A stretch of DNA of 52,300 bases. It comes from Clostridiales bacterium (GTDB taxonomy: Bacteria > Bacillota > Clostridia > Peptostreptococcales > Anaerovoracaceae). The DNA is taken from assembly GCA_009782285.1 (NCBI GenBank), contig WRJK01000006.1, positions 1-52,300 of the forward strand. The letters are read 5' to 3'. The position numbers and the translations under genes are program-made. The notes below the pieces were generated by a model. The model searched no databases and was not told where the DNA came from. It was given only the letters and a program-made list of their open reading frames with translations. Below are positions 26,721 to 33,619 of the stretch, piece by piece (position 1 is the first letter of the stretch; each line of letters opens with the position of its first letter).

Positions 26721-26756
26721 GCCCGGGAAGCTTTCGCAAGCTTTCCGGGCTTTTTT
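26721..26756 (+). terminator. Strong + strand terminator with no gene before it
   Basis: A 13-pair stem (GCCCGGGAAGCTT at 26721-26733, AAGCTTTCCGGGC at 26738-26750, one G-T pair) has a TCGC loop and is followed by six T. It points rightward into the 3' end of the minus-strand M14 gene. No + strand gene ends near it. It may stop antisense read-through from the hut-kor side, end a small RNA, or act imperfectly for the M14 transcript. Confidence 0.8.
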
Positions 26757-26768
26757 AGATGCTTGGTG

Positions 26769-29700
26769 CTATTTCGTGTAGTGGATGAACAGATCCAGCA
26801 GGTCCAGCATGTCGATGAGGCCGTCTCCGTTAACGTCGCACATGCTTGCCGCGACCGGGTTGCCCCACGCGTCGTTCACCTTGATCAACGCATCCCAGTC
26901 CGGGCTGTCGGCGTCAAAGCCGCAGTACAGGAGCATGATGCCAAGGTCAAGCGCGTCTACGACGCCGTCCCTGTTCAGGTCGTACTTCGACCTTGCTATT
27001 ATCGTGGTGGCCGCGCCATCGCCGATCGCCGTCGTCAGGTACCTGGTGGTGTCGCCGAACAGCCCGACCGCCCTTGCGCCGGTCAGCGCCATGGCTGCGT
27101 TGCCGTAGCCCTTGGCTGTGTAGGCGAACACTGCGACGTCAACAGGGCCGGCGTCCGTCAGGCCAGTAGTGGTCCCGGACGGAAGGTCCAGCGTCACCGA
27201 GCCTTTCCAGAGGTTGTCGCCTGCGTATATCCAGAGCACGTTGTTCATGTTGTCAAAGCCGTTCAGGCCCTCAAGGCCCTTGCCGGCCAGCATGCTGCCG
27301 TCGATGGTGAATTCCAGCTCCACCGCCAGCACGTCCACGGCATCGCGGAGCGACACTGTGAAGCATGCGTCGTCATTCACGTAGGTCACGTTCTCTGCCG
27401 AAAGATCCACGTAGACGCAGGCAAATTCAATGTCCGCAGCAAACGCGGAGTGATCCGCGCCGCCGTCGAAGTCGATGACGATCTCAGCGCTGTCCGTGCC
27501 AAGGTTCAATTCGGCCGGGTCAAATGCAGCTGTGTAGTTGCCGCCACCCAGTGAATTCACTGTGACGGGCAGTCCGCCCACGGTTGCGGTCACGGCTGCA
27601 CCGTCGATGACGCCCACTGCGCCGTCAGCACCGTGGGTTGAGAACGGCACTGTCACGGTGCCCACGGGGCCCCATGCCTTGCCGAAGTCGAATGTGCTTG
27701 TGATAGCCGGCTGCAGTGCGAAGTTCACGTTGTCAACCGAGACTTGGTACCAATCGACCATTACGTCTTTTTTGCCATCATAAAACCCGTTTGCGGAAGC
27801 TGTGATCGTATATGGCTTTTCAGGTATCGGGAAGTCTTCAAGCACCGGCTGAACAGATGGAACCACAGACCAGTCGTACACGCCGCCTTTTACGTCATAT
27901 ATGCTCCTATGTGTGCTCGTCATCGAGCCGAGGGGCAGGTACCTGAGCGGGCTGCCGGGGTCGCCGGTACCGCTGTTCGATGCTTGTACTACATTCTCAA
28001 TTTCGACCTCAAGTCCTAGTGTCGCTTCAGGAAGCAGTACACCATTGCTGTCGGTGATTCTGCCTTTAACATGCGAAGCAAACTCTCTTGCAGCGTCCAT
28101 GTTGAGCATGTATGTGCCTATTTGCCTTTCAAACTGCCAGTATATGGACTCGGTGTTTTCTGCGCTGGCAGTAAGCGTCAAAGCGTTGGGTTCGCCTGCC
28201 TTGGTTCTCTCGTACAATTCCCTTACGTACCCCTTGTTGGTTCCTGCTACAGGGATGCGGACATTCGTGTCAGCTGTCCAGCTAGGATTGTAATGAGCGT
28301 AGCCGCCGCTGTAGTTGCCGGTGCTGGCACCGCAGAACAGTACGCCAACCGCACCTTTGGCTTGAGCTGCCAGAATAACGTCTCTGGTGACGGTCGTGCT
28401 TGACCCTTGCGGAGTAATAAATATCTTGCCGGCAAGGAAGTCGTCTGGGAGAGCGTTGACCTTAGCTGCGGTCATCATGGTCTCAGGGCCGCCGTAACCG
28501 GTGCGGAAGAGGGTGGGGTCGTCAATATAACCCACTGGAGCGGTTAAGTTAGCCGCAGGTGCCCTTCCTGTAGCATTTGAGGAGTAAGTGACAGGAAAGC
28601 TCCTCTGTGTGCCGTGGAAAAGGTCGTTGTATCCGGTATAGCCCATGTATACATTTGTGCCCGTGTACGCTGGCGCTTGGGCTCTGTATAATTCAATCGT
28701 ATAATGCAGCGTCCTCATAGCTCCCCAAGTGTAGTCGCAGAGGTCGCCGCTGGCTGCATACAAGCTCTCGCTGTATTGGTCAGCGTGCAGGTTGTAGTCC
28801 GCCATCCTGCGCCCCAACGCTGCAATGAACGGGTTCGTTCCCAGCGTATTGAATCTATGCCCCCATGCATAGATGATCAGCTGCCCGGAGGTGTGACCGG
28901 ATATTGATGTAACAATCTGGTTGTTCTCGTATACGGATCTAATCGCCTGAATTTCAGGCTCAATGCCCGGAGCCGTGCTACGGTAGTTGCTGCTGCTCAA
29001 ACTTGAGGAAGAACCGTTGTTCGATCCCCAGCCGTACGGCCAGTTTCTATTGATGTCGACACCAATGGAACTGCCTGTTGCACCGTTGTTTGGATTCCTG
29101 TTCTTCCTGTGAGAAGACGTCACTGTTGAATACTGTACGCCATCGGGATTTGATACTGGAATGAGCCAGCAGGTAGTCGTGTTAAGAAGCTCCGTTATCC
29201 TAGCGTCCTTACCGTATTGAGTCAAAAGATACCAAGCCAAGTTCGAAGCCATTTCTGCGGAGGGCAGTTCACCACCATGGTTGACTCCCATATGCAACGC
29301 GGAAGGCCTGCCGTCGTTACCACCTGGATTGTTACTGATTTCAAGGGCAAACATAGGAATGTTGTTCCATGTTTTGCCAATTACATATTTCTTGGCAAGT
29401 TCGGGATAGGCTGCTGCCAGATAATTAAGCTCTGCATAATGGTCTGTTACTGTTCTGTATCCAAGACGAACCGGAAAACCGTATTTGTCGTCAAACAATA
29501 CATTCGTGGGATCGAACACAGCATCAGGATTGACCTCTCCTACTCTGGCAATTCCATTGCCAAAAGCAGTCGGTAAACCCGGAATCGGCTGTGGATCAGC
29601 AGAAGCTCTTGCATTACCGCCAGCTACGTTAGCATTTGCGTCATCTTGAATGATAACGTAATCGATATAGTTGGCTGCCAAATACTCCCTATCAAAATCA

Positions 29701-29942
29701 TTGAGCAATACCGTCAGGATGCAGGTGTCGTTGTCCCCCTGTACTGCACTGATTACGTCTAGCCCTGAAGCAACCAATGCATCTGCCTCCGCTTCGCTGC
29801 TTACCTGCAGTTCTACGATTGGAACTAATGTGCGCTCTGTCGAAACGCCGTCTTCTGCCACTGCAAAAACTGTAGGCAGTGCCAAACTCAGCGTTAACAG
29901 CAAAACAATGGCGATTTTTGAGATTCTGTTACTTTTTTTCAT
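26769..29942 (-). CDS. Secreted M14 zinc carboxypeptidase with cohesin-like and dockerin modules
   Basis: 1057 residues. Signal peptide 1-28. The M14 domain (about 160-480) has zinc ligands His222 and Glu225 (NHGGE) and His350 (SGHTSGQ), substrate-binding Asn298-Arg299 (DINRNWPYGWG), and catalytic Glu417 (YTIELY), so it should be active. An insertion resembling a protease-associated (PA) fold (AKVNALPDDFLAGKIF, AAQAKGAVGVLFCGA) follows. Then come carboxypeptidase-regulatory-like beta modules, a cohesin-like module (about 845-980), and a type I dockerin with two calcium loops (DLNRDGVVDALDL at 988, DVNGDGLIDMLDL at 1036). The dockerin suggests attachment to a cell-surface or secreted scaffold. 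Ends in HYTK. Strong promoter upstream; AGGAGG before the ATG. It probably trims peptides outside the cell for amino acid fermentation (inference). Confidence 0.93.
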   Translation of the reverse strand: MKKSNRISKIAIVLLLTLSLALPTVFAVAEDGVSTERTLVPIVELQVSSEAEADALVASGLDVISAVQGDNDTCILTVLLNDFDREYLAANYIDYVIIQDDANANVAGGNARASADPQPIPGLPTAFGNGIARVGEVNPDAVFDPTNVLFDDKYGFPVRLGYRTVTDHYAELNYLAAAYPELAKKYVIGKTWNNIPMFALEISNNPGGNDGRPSALHMGVNHGGELPSAEMASNLAWYLLTQYGKDARITELLNTTTCWLIPVSNPDGVQYSTVTSSHRKNRNPNNGATGSSIGVDINRNWPYGWGSNNGSSSSLSSSNYRSTAPGIEPEIQAIRSVYENNQIVTSISGHTSGQLIIYAWGHRFNTLGTNPFIAALGRRMADYNLHADQYSESLYAASGDLCDYTWGAMRTLHYTIELYRAQAPAYTGTNVYMGYTGYNDLFHGTQRSFPVTYSSNATGRAPAANLTAPVGYIDDPTLFRTGYGGPETMMTAAKVNALPDDFLAGKIFITPQGSSTTVTRDVILAAQAKGAVGVLFCGASTGNYSGGYAHYNPSWTADTNVRIPVAGTNKGYVRELYERTKAGEPNALTLTASAENTESIYWQFERQIGTYMLNMDAAREFASHVKGRITDSNGVLLPEATLGLEVEIENVVQASNSGTGDPGSPLRYLPLGSMTSTHRSIYDVKGGVYDWSVVPSVQPVLEDFPIPEKPYTITASANGFYDGKKDVMVDWYQVSVDNVNFALQPAITSTFDFGKAWGPVGTVTVPFSTHGADGAVGVIDGAAVTATVGGLPVTVNSLGGGNYTAAFDPAELNLGTDSAEIVIDFDGGADHSAFAADIEFACVYVDLSAENVTYVNDDACFTVSLRDAVDVLAVELEFTIDGSMLAGKGLEGLNGFDNMNNVLWIYAGDNLWKGSVTLDLPSGTTTGLTDAGPVDVAVFAYTAKGYGNAAMALTGARAVGLFGDTTRYLTTAIGDGAATTIIARSKYDLNRDGVVDALDLGIMLLYCGFDADSPDWDALIKVNDAWGNPVAASMCDVNGDGLIDMLDLLDLFIHYTK

Positions 29943-29985
29943 AATGCTTACCTCCTATAAAACATATTTCAGTAACTGTACATAC

Positions 29986-30014
29986 ATTATACCGTTATTG
30001 ACTATGTTCGTCAA
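29986..30014 (-). promoter_or_regulatory. Promoter of the M14 carboxypeptidase gene
   Basis: On the minus strand: -35 TTGACG (30014-30009), a 17-base spacer, -10 TATAAT (29991-29986), about 45 bases before the ATG. The -35 box is one arm of an inverted repeat described separately, so a bound protein there would block it. Confidence 0.85.
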
Positions 30015-30051
30015 GGTTGATATTTATGCAATTTTTGACTATTTCCGTCAT
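29998..30051. repeat. Tandem palindromic operator-like sites at the M14 promoter
   Basis: Two copies of a 17-base motif start 37 bases apart: TTGACTATGTTCGTCAA (29998-30014) and TTGACTATTTCCGTCAT (30035-30051). Each has inverted TTGAC/GTCA(A) arms around a seven-base centre. Copy 1 covers the -35 box of the M14 promoter; copy 2 covers the stop codon of the upstream FAD dehydrogenase gene. Similar sequence and spacing suggest two binding sites for one dimeric regulator. The regulator is unknown. Confidence 0.6.
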
Positions 30052-31433
30052 AATTGGTATTTTTTTGCCAATATCCTAGCGACATGAACGCCGCTCGCAG
30101 ATGCCTGCGAGAGAGAGTGGGTGACTCCTGAACCGTCACCAAGAATGTAGAGCCCTTCTGATATGGTCTCCAGATTTTCGTTTACTTCAGCCCTTGAATT
30201 GTAGAACTTGACTTCCACGCCGTACAGCAGAGTGTCCTCGTTCGCAGTCCCTGGGGCGATCTTGTCGAGGGCGTATATCATCTCAATGATATTGTCAAGC
30301 TGCCTTTTCGGTATTACAAGGCTCAAGTCTCCCGGGGTGGCTTTCAATGTGGGCCTAGTAAAGCATTTCTCCATCCGGCGCTCGTTGCTCCTCCTGCCTT
30401 TGACGAGGTCGCCAAACCTCTGAAGCAATACGCCGCCGCCCAGCATGTTCGACAGTTTTGCAATGGATTCGCCGTACTCGTTGCTGTCCCTGAAAGGTTC
30501 TGTGAACTTGTTGGAAACCAATAGCGCAAAGTTTGTGTTTTCCGTCTTCAGTTTCGGGTCTGCATAGCTGTGGCCGTTGACTGTCACGATGCCGTTTGTG
30601 TTTTCCGTAACGACTTCACCATATGGGTTCATGCAGAAAGTCCTGACCAAATCGTTGTGCTTGTCTGTCTTGAACACGATTTTGCTTTCGTAAACCTCGT
30701 CCGTTATGTGCTTGAAGATGACCGCCGGCAGCTCAACCCGCACACCGATGTCGACCCTGTTCTTCTTCTGCTTTATGCCCATCTCGTCGCAAATGCCAGA
30801 TATCCAGTTTGAGCCTGAGCGCCCTGCGGCCAGCACAAGCTGCCTGCACCTGTATTCTTCGCCCTCATCTGTCCTAACTATGTACCCACCGTCAGGAAGG
30901 GGGAGGACGTCGGCAAGCACCGTACCAAATTCAATATCTATCCTGTCCTTGGTAAAATCGTAAATCTTTTGAAGTATGCCGATATTCCTGTCTGTCCCAA
31001 GGTGCCTGACTTTTGCGTCAAGCATATGAAGGTTGTTTTTCAGTGCTATGGTCTTCAAATCGGAAGTGGCAGTCGAATAGAGCTTTGCTTCGCTGCCCCC
31101 TAGGTCGCAGATCACGTCGTCAACGTACTCCATCAGATCAATAGCCTTTTCAATTCCTATGTATTGATGAAGCTCTCCTCCAAACTGAGTTGTTATGTTG
31201 TACTTCCCGTCCGACAGCGTGCCGGCGCCGCCATACCCGTTCATTATTTGGCACGGGCTGCACTTAATGCAGGTCTCTGCCCTCCCTGCGTTGATTGGGC
31301 ACACGCGCCCGGAAAGAGGCCGCCCTTTCTCAACCATTAGAACCTTGGCACTGTTCTTTATCTTCGTAAGCTCATACGACATGAACACACCGCTGGCTCC
31401 TGCACCTGCTATTATGACATCGTAGTCTTTCAT
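30048..31433 (-). CDS. FAD-dependent dehydrogenase (COG2509-like NAD(P)/FAD oxidoreductase)
   Basis: 461 residues. The N-terminal dinucleotide motif DVIIAGAGASGVFMSYEL binds FAD. A cysteine-rich segment near residues 44-64 (CPINAG, then CIKCSPC) leads into NGYGGAGTLSDGKYN, a hallmark of this uncharacterised FAD-dependent dehydrogenase family. A second nucleotide-contact block (LVLAAGRSGSNW) and the C-terminal LYILGDGSGVTHSLSQASASG complete the fold. Substrate and partner are unknown. The cysteine cluster could hold an Fe-S centre or be redox active, which is an inference. It stands alone between the M14 promoter and a divergent small-protein promoter. Confidence 0.85.
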   Translation of the reverse strand: MKDYDVIIAGAGASGVFMSYELTKIKNSAKVLMVEKGRPLSGRVCPINAGRAETCIKCSPCQIMNGYGGAGTLSDGKYNITTQFGGELHQYIGIEKAIDLMEYVDDVICDLGGSEAKLYSTATSDLKTIALKNNLHMLDAKVRHLGTDRNIGILQKIYDFTKDRIDIEFGTVLADVLPLPDGGYIVRTDEGEEYRCRQLVLAAGRSGSNWISGICDEMGIKQKKNRVDIGVRVELPAVIFKHITDEVYESKIVFKTDKHNDLVRTFCMNPYGEVVTENTNGIVTVNGHSYADPKLKTENTNFALLVSNKFTEPFRDSNEYGESIAKLSNMLGGGVLLQRFGDLVKGRRSNERRMEKCFTRPTLKATPGDLSLVIPKRQLDNIIEMIYALDKIAPGTANEDTLLYGVEVKFYNSRAEVNENLETISEGLYILGDGSGVTHSLSQASASGVHVARILAKKYQL

Positions 31434-31479
31434 GCTGTCCTCCGTTACTTACTATTCTTACACTTGCCATTAATATTTG

Positions 31480-31509
31480 TTGTTTTTTCCCCTTGCTGTG
31501 TGATATAAT
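31480..31509 (+). promoter_or_regulatory. Promoter of the 55-residue membrane protein gene
   Basis: -10 TATAAT (31504-31509) with TGA before it (extended -10), and a weak -35 TTGTTT (31480-31485) at 18 bases. It lies about 30 bases before the ATG at 31540 and diverges from the FAD dehydrogenase gene. Confidence 0.65.
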
Positions 31510-31539
31510 TTCCGCAAATACATCACAGCGGAGGCTGAT

Positions 31540-31707
31540 ATGAGTGGAAACAAATCCAGAATTGTTTTTGGGATATTCTTGCTGCTGTTTTCTGTTGTTT
31601 GCATAGCAAGCTTGGCAACAGCTGGCTACAAGCCGCACATGCTGGCAGGAGCGGTTATTTCCGCCTTTGCCGGGGTTGGGTTTTTAAGGAGCTCAAGGCA
31701 TTCCTAA
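31540..31707 (+). CDS. Small two-helix membrane protein
   Basis: 55 residues: a short polar start (MSGNKSR), a hydrophobic helix (about 8-28, IVFGIFLLLFSVVCIASLA), a brief loop (GYKPH), a second hydrophobic helix (about 34-49, MLAGAVISAFAGVGFL) and a basic end (RSSRHS). GGAGG (31530-31534) lies 5 bases before the ATG, an extended -10 promoter lies about 30 bases upstream, and a hairpin terminator follows at 31752. This full set of signals makes it a real gene despite its size. No family is recognised. The helix-loop-helix shape is shared by many small stress-linked or subunit-type membrane proteins, but no function can be assigned. Confidence 0.75.
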   Translation: MSGNKSRIVFGIFLLLFSVVCIASLATAGYKPHMLAGAVISAFAGVGFLRSSRHS

Positions 31708-31744
31708 AGGGTACGGCATACAGGATGAATATCGAACAGAAGAC

Positions 31745-31790
31745 AAAAAAAGCTGGCGCCCCTGTTTTAGCGGGCGTCTCAGCCATTTTT
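31745..31790. terminator. Bidirectional terminator between convergent small genes
   Basis: The stem GCTGGCGCCC (31752-31761) pairs with GGGCGT (31772-31777) and CAGC (31780-31783) with a two-base bulge. ATTTTT follows on the + side (31785-31790), and seven A (31745-31751) give a T-run on the minus side. It ends the small membrane gene (+) and the DUF1292 gene (-), whose stop is at 31808. Confidence 0.7.
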
Positions 31791-31807
31791 CCATTCTAGG
31801 CGCAGCT

Positions 31808-32128
31808 CTACTCCTCTTCCTCCAGTTCAGCGACTAATTTATCGAATTCCATTACGACTTTATCGAATTCCGCGTCGTCTTCAATGTCGATGAGCTCAAA
31901 TTCGTCATCACCGATTTCTTTGTATCCGTAAATAAAAACGTCGTCGCTTCCGTCCTCCGGCAGCAGCGCAATGTACTCCTTCCCGTCATAGTCGAATACG
32001 CCCATTATTTCGCATTCGACTTCCTCGCCGTCATCAAACTCAAGCGTCAGGTAATCCGGTTCTTCCTCGTCACAAATGCAGTCCGCCATCTCCAGTCCGC
32101 ACTCGGGGCACTTTTCTTTGTTCGCCAT
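31808..32128 (-). CDS. DUF1292-family acidic protein with N-terminal Cys4 motif
   Basis: 106 residues from ATG 32128, which has GGAGG 7 bases upstream; an in-frame start at 32149 has no such site. The N-terminal CPECGLEMADCIC could bind one metal ion as a small zinc ribbon. The rest (YLTLEFDDGEEVECEIMGVFDYDGKEYIALLP...) is the DUF1292 pattern found next to cell-wall and Holliday-junction genes in Firmicutes, and is strongly acidic. Function unknown. Its upstream region is a heptamer repeat array beginning only about 30 bases before the ATG, so its mRNA must start inside or next to the array or continue from fdhD. Confidence 0.85.
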   Translation of the reverse strand: MANKEKCPECGLEMADCICDEEEPDYLTLEFDDGEEVECEIMGVFDYDGKEYIALLPEDGSDDVFIYGYKEIGDDEFELIDIEDDAEFDKVVMEFDKLVAELEEEE

Positions 32129-32160
32129 GTTGTAACCTCCGTTATTCAATACTCATTTCA

Positions 32161-32392
32161 CTACTACCAACTAGCCACTACAAACCACCAACTACAAACC
32201 ACCAACTACCAACTACCAACTACAAACTACACACTCCCAACTACCAACTCCCAACTACCAACTACCAACTACAAACTACAAACTACAAACTACAAACCAC
32301 CAACTACCAACTACAAACTACAAACTACCCCCTACCAACTCCCAACCACCAACTACCAACTACAAACTACAAACTCCCCCCTCCAACTCCCC
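32161..32392. repeat. Heptanucleotide tandem array 1
   Basis: About 32 consecutive heptamers in strict 7-base phase, consensus on the + strand [CA]AACT[AC]C (CAACTAC, AAACTAC, CAACTCC, with variants AAACCAC and CCCCTAC). On the transcribed strand the units read GTAGTTG/GTAGTTT/GGAGTTG, nearly free of C. The right end (CCCCTCC, AACTCCCCC) runs into the 3' coding end of fdhD, and one unit supplies the fdhD stop TAG (32367-32369). The left end stops about 30 bases before the DUF1292 ATG. No ORF, palindrome or spacer structure is seen, so it is not a CRISPR array. A related array lies at 42032-42423. Confidence 0.95.
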
Positions 32393-33011
32393 CACCCGAA
32401 TAGACATTAAACCTGTTACCCCTAGCAAACCCGATCAGCGTCACGTCCGTCTTCACGGCAATCTCCACTGCCTTGTCCGTCGGCGCAGCAACTGAAATCA
32501 CGACCGGTATCCTCAGCCTTGCGGCTTTCAGGATGATTTCAGAAGTTACCCTCCCGCTTGAGACGAGTATCCCCTCCTCCGGCTTGAGGCCGTCTATCAA
32601 AGCTTTCCCTATGGCTTTGTCAACGGCGTTGCTCCTTCCGATGTCTTCATAAAACAGGCTTGTGCCCTCTGGGAATACCATGGCGCAGCTGTGGACGGCA
32701 CCTGTTTTGAAAAACAGCTCCGACTGCCTTTCGAAGGACGCCGCCATTTTGACCACTTCATCAGGCGTAAGCTCTATCCCGCTTTTAATCTTGGGCAAAT
32801 TCTCAACATCAATGTCAGTGCCCACAATCCCTTCAGAAAAAACAAACCCCACCGCAAGCTCGTCCAGATCCTGCGGCAGGCAAAGCAAAGAAGCGCAGCG
32901 TTTGCCGTTTACAAAAATATCTGCCCTGCGCTCCTTGATTACTGCGTCTTCGGTTTCCGAAACCCTGCCGTCCGCAAACCTTTTTATTCTTATTTCACTT
33001 AACATTTCCAA
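32367..33011 (-). CDS. fdhD: Formate dehydrogenase accessory sulfurtransferase FdhD
   Basis: 214 residues from TTG 33011 (GGAG 13 bases upstream; ATG 33005 is an alternative), overlapping the end of mobA. In E. coli FdhD transfers sulfur from IscS to the Mo/W-bisMGD cofactor and is needed for formate dehydrogenase activity. Family blocks: LLCLPQDLDELAVGFVFSEG, LFFKTGAVHSCAM, YEDIGRSNAVDKAIG, VSSGRVTSEIILKAARLRIPVVIS, TLIGFARGNRFNVYSG. I do not see the CxxC motif of the E. coli protein; a lone Cys sits in VHSCAM. The natural end NVYSG is followed by GGVGGGSL, encoded by the edge of heptamer array 1, which also supplies the stop codon. Confidence 0.92.
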   Translation of the reverse strand: MEMLSEIRIKRFADGRVSETEDAVIKERRADIFVNGKRCASLLCLPQDLDELAVGFVFSEGIVGTDIDVENLPKIKSGIELTPDEVVKMAASFERQSELFFKTGAVHSCAMVFPEGTSLFYEDIGRSNAVDKAIGKALIDGLKPEEGILVSSGRVTSEIILKAARLRIPVVISVAAPTDKAVEIAVKTDVTLIGFARGNRFNVYSGGGVGGGSL

Positions 33012-33606
33012 GGCTGGCTATCTTCTCCAAATCCTCCATGTAGTTGATGTTTGAAAACATGGCGAGGCCCTCGTCGAACATCTTGCTGTACCTCTCTTCC
33101 AAGTACAGCGCATTGCACCTCTTCAGTATGCTGCTGATTCTGAAATTCCCTCTTTCTATCTCTTCCTCAAACAGCCCAGCTATGCCGGCGGAATAAAAGC
33201 TGTACAGTGGTTCGATGTACTCGCCGTTCACAGGGACCATGGCATCAGGCGCAAAAGAGCTGCGTTCCAGCATGCGCATCATGAACTCGATGTGCCCGGT
33301 ATTTATAAGCGGCATGTCGCAAGCCGTCACAAACACGTACTCTGAACTCGCAGAAGACAACGCGGAATGGATTGCCACCGCTGGACCGGTTTTGCCTGTT
33401 ATCCTGTCCTCCAGGGTTTCCATCCCGAACATAGCGAGCCTTTCTTTGGAATCTGCGCAAAGCCTTACGTTCTCAAAGCATTCAGAAAGTTTTTCATAAA
33501 TTGTCTCAATTATGTACTTGCCGCCTATCTTTGCGAAGGACTTGTCAAATCCCGTCCGCTTGCTTTTTCCCCCGCAGAGTATCACGGCGTCTCCAAAATA
33601 ATTCAA
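32995..33606 (-). CDS. mobA: Molybdenum cofactor guanylyltransferase
   Basis: 203 residues. The nucleotidyltransferase opening AVILCGGKSKRTGFDKSFAKIGGKYIIE (consensus GGxSxRxGxDK) and ACDMPLI (metal-binding Asp) identify MobA. It attaches GMP to molybdopterin to build the bis-MGD cofactor required by the formate dehydrogenase encoded just upstream. It starts 13 bases after the fdhA stop and overlaps fdhD, so cofactor maturation and enzyme are made from one mRNA. Confidence 0.93.
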   Translation of the reverse strand: MNYFGDAVILCGGKSKRTGFDKSFAKIGGKYIIETIYEKLSECFENVRLCADSKERLAMFGMETLEDRITGKTGPAVAIHSALSSASSEYVFVTACDMPLINTGHIEFMMRMLERSSFAPDAMVPVNGEYIEPLYSFYSAGIAGLFEEEIERGNFRISSILKRCNALYLEERYSKMFDEGLAMFSNINYMEDLEKIASLGNVK

Positions 33607-33619
33607 ATTGCACCTATTG

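Noticed and set aside
32161-32392. CRISPR array
   Set aside because: The unit is 7 bases with no spacers, no dyad symmetry and no cas genes nearby.
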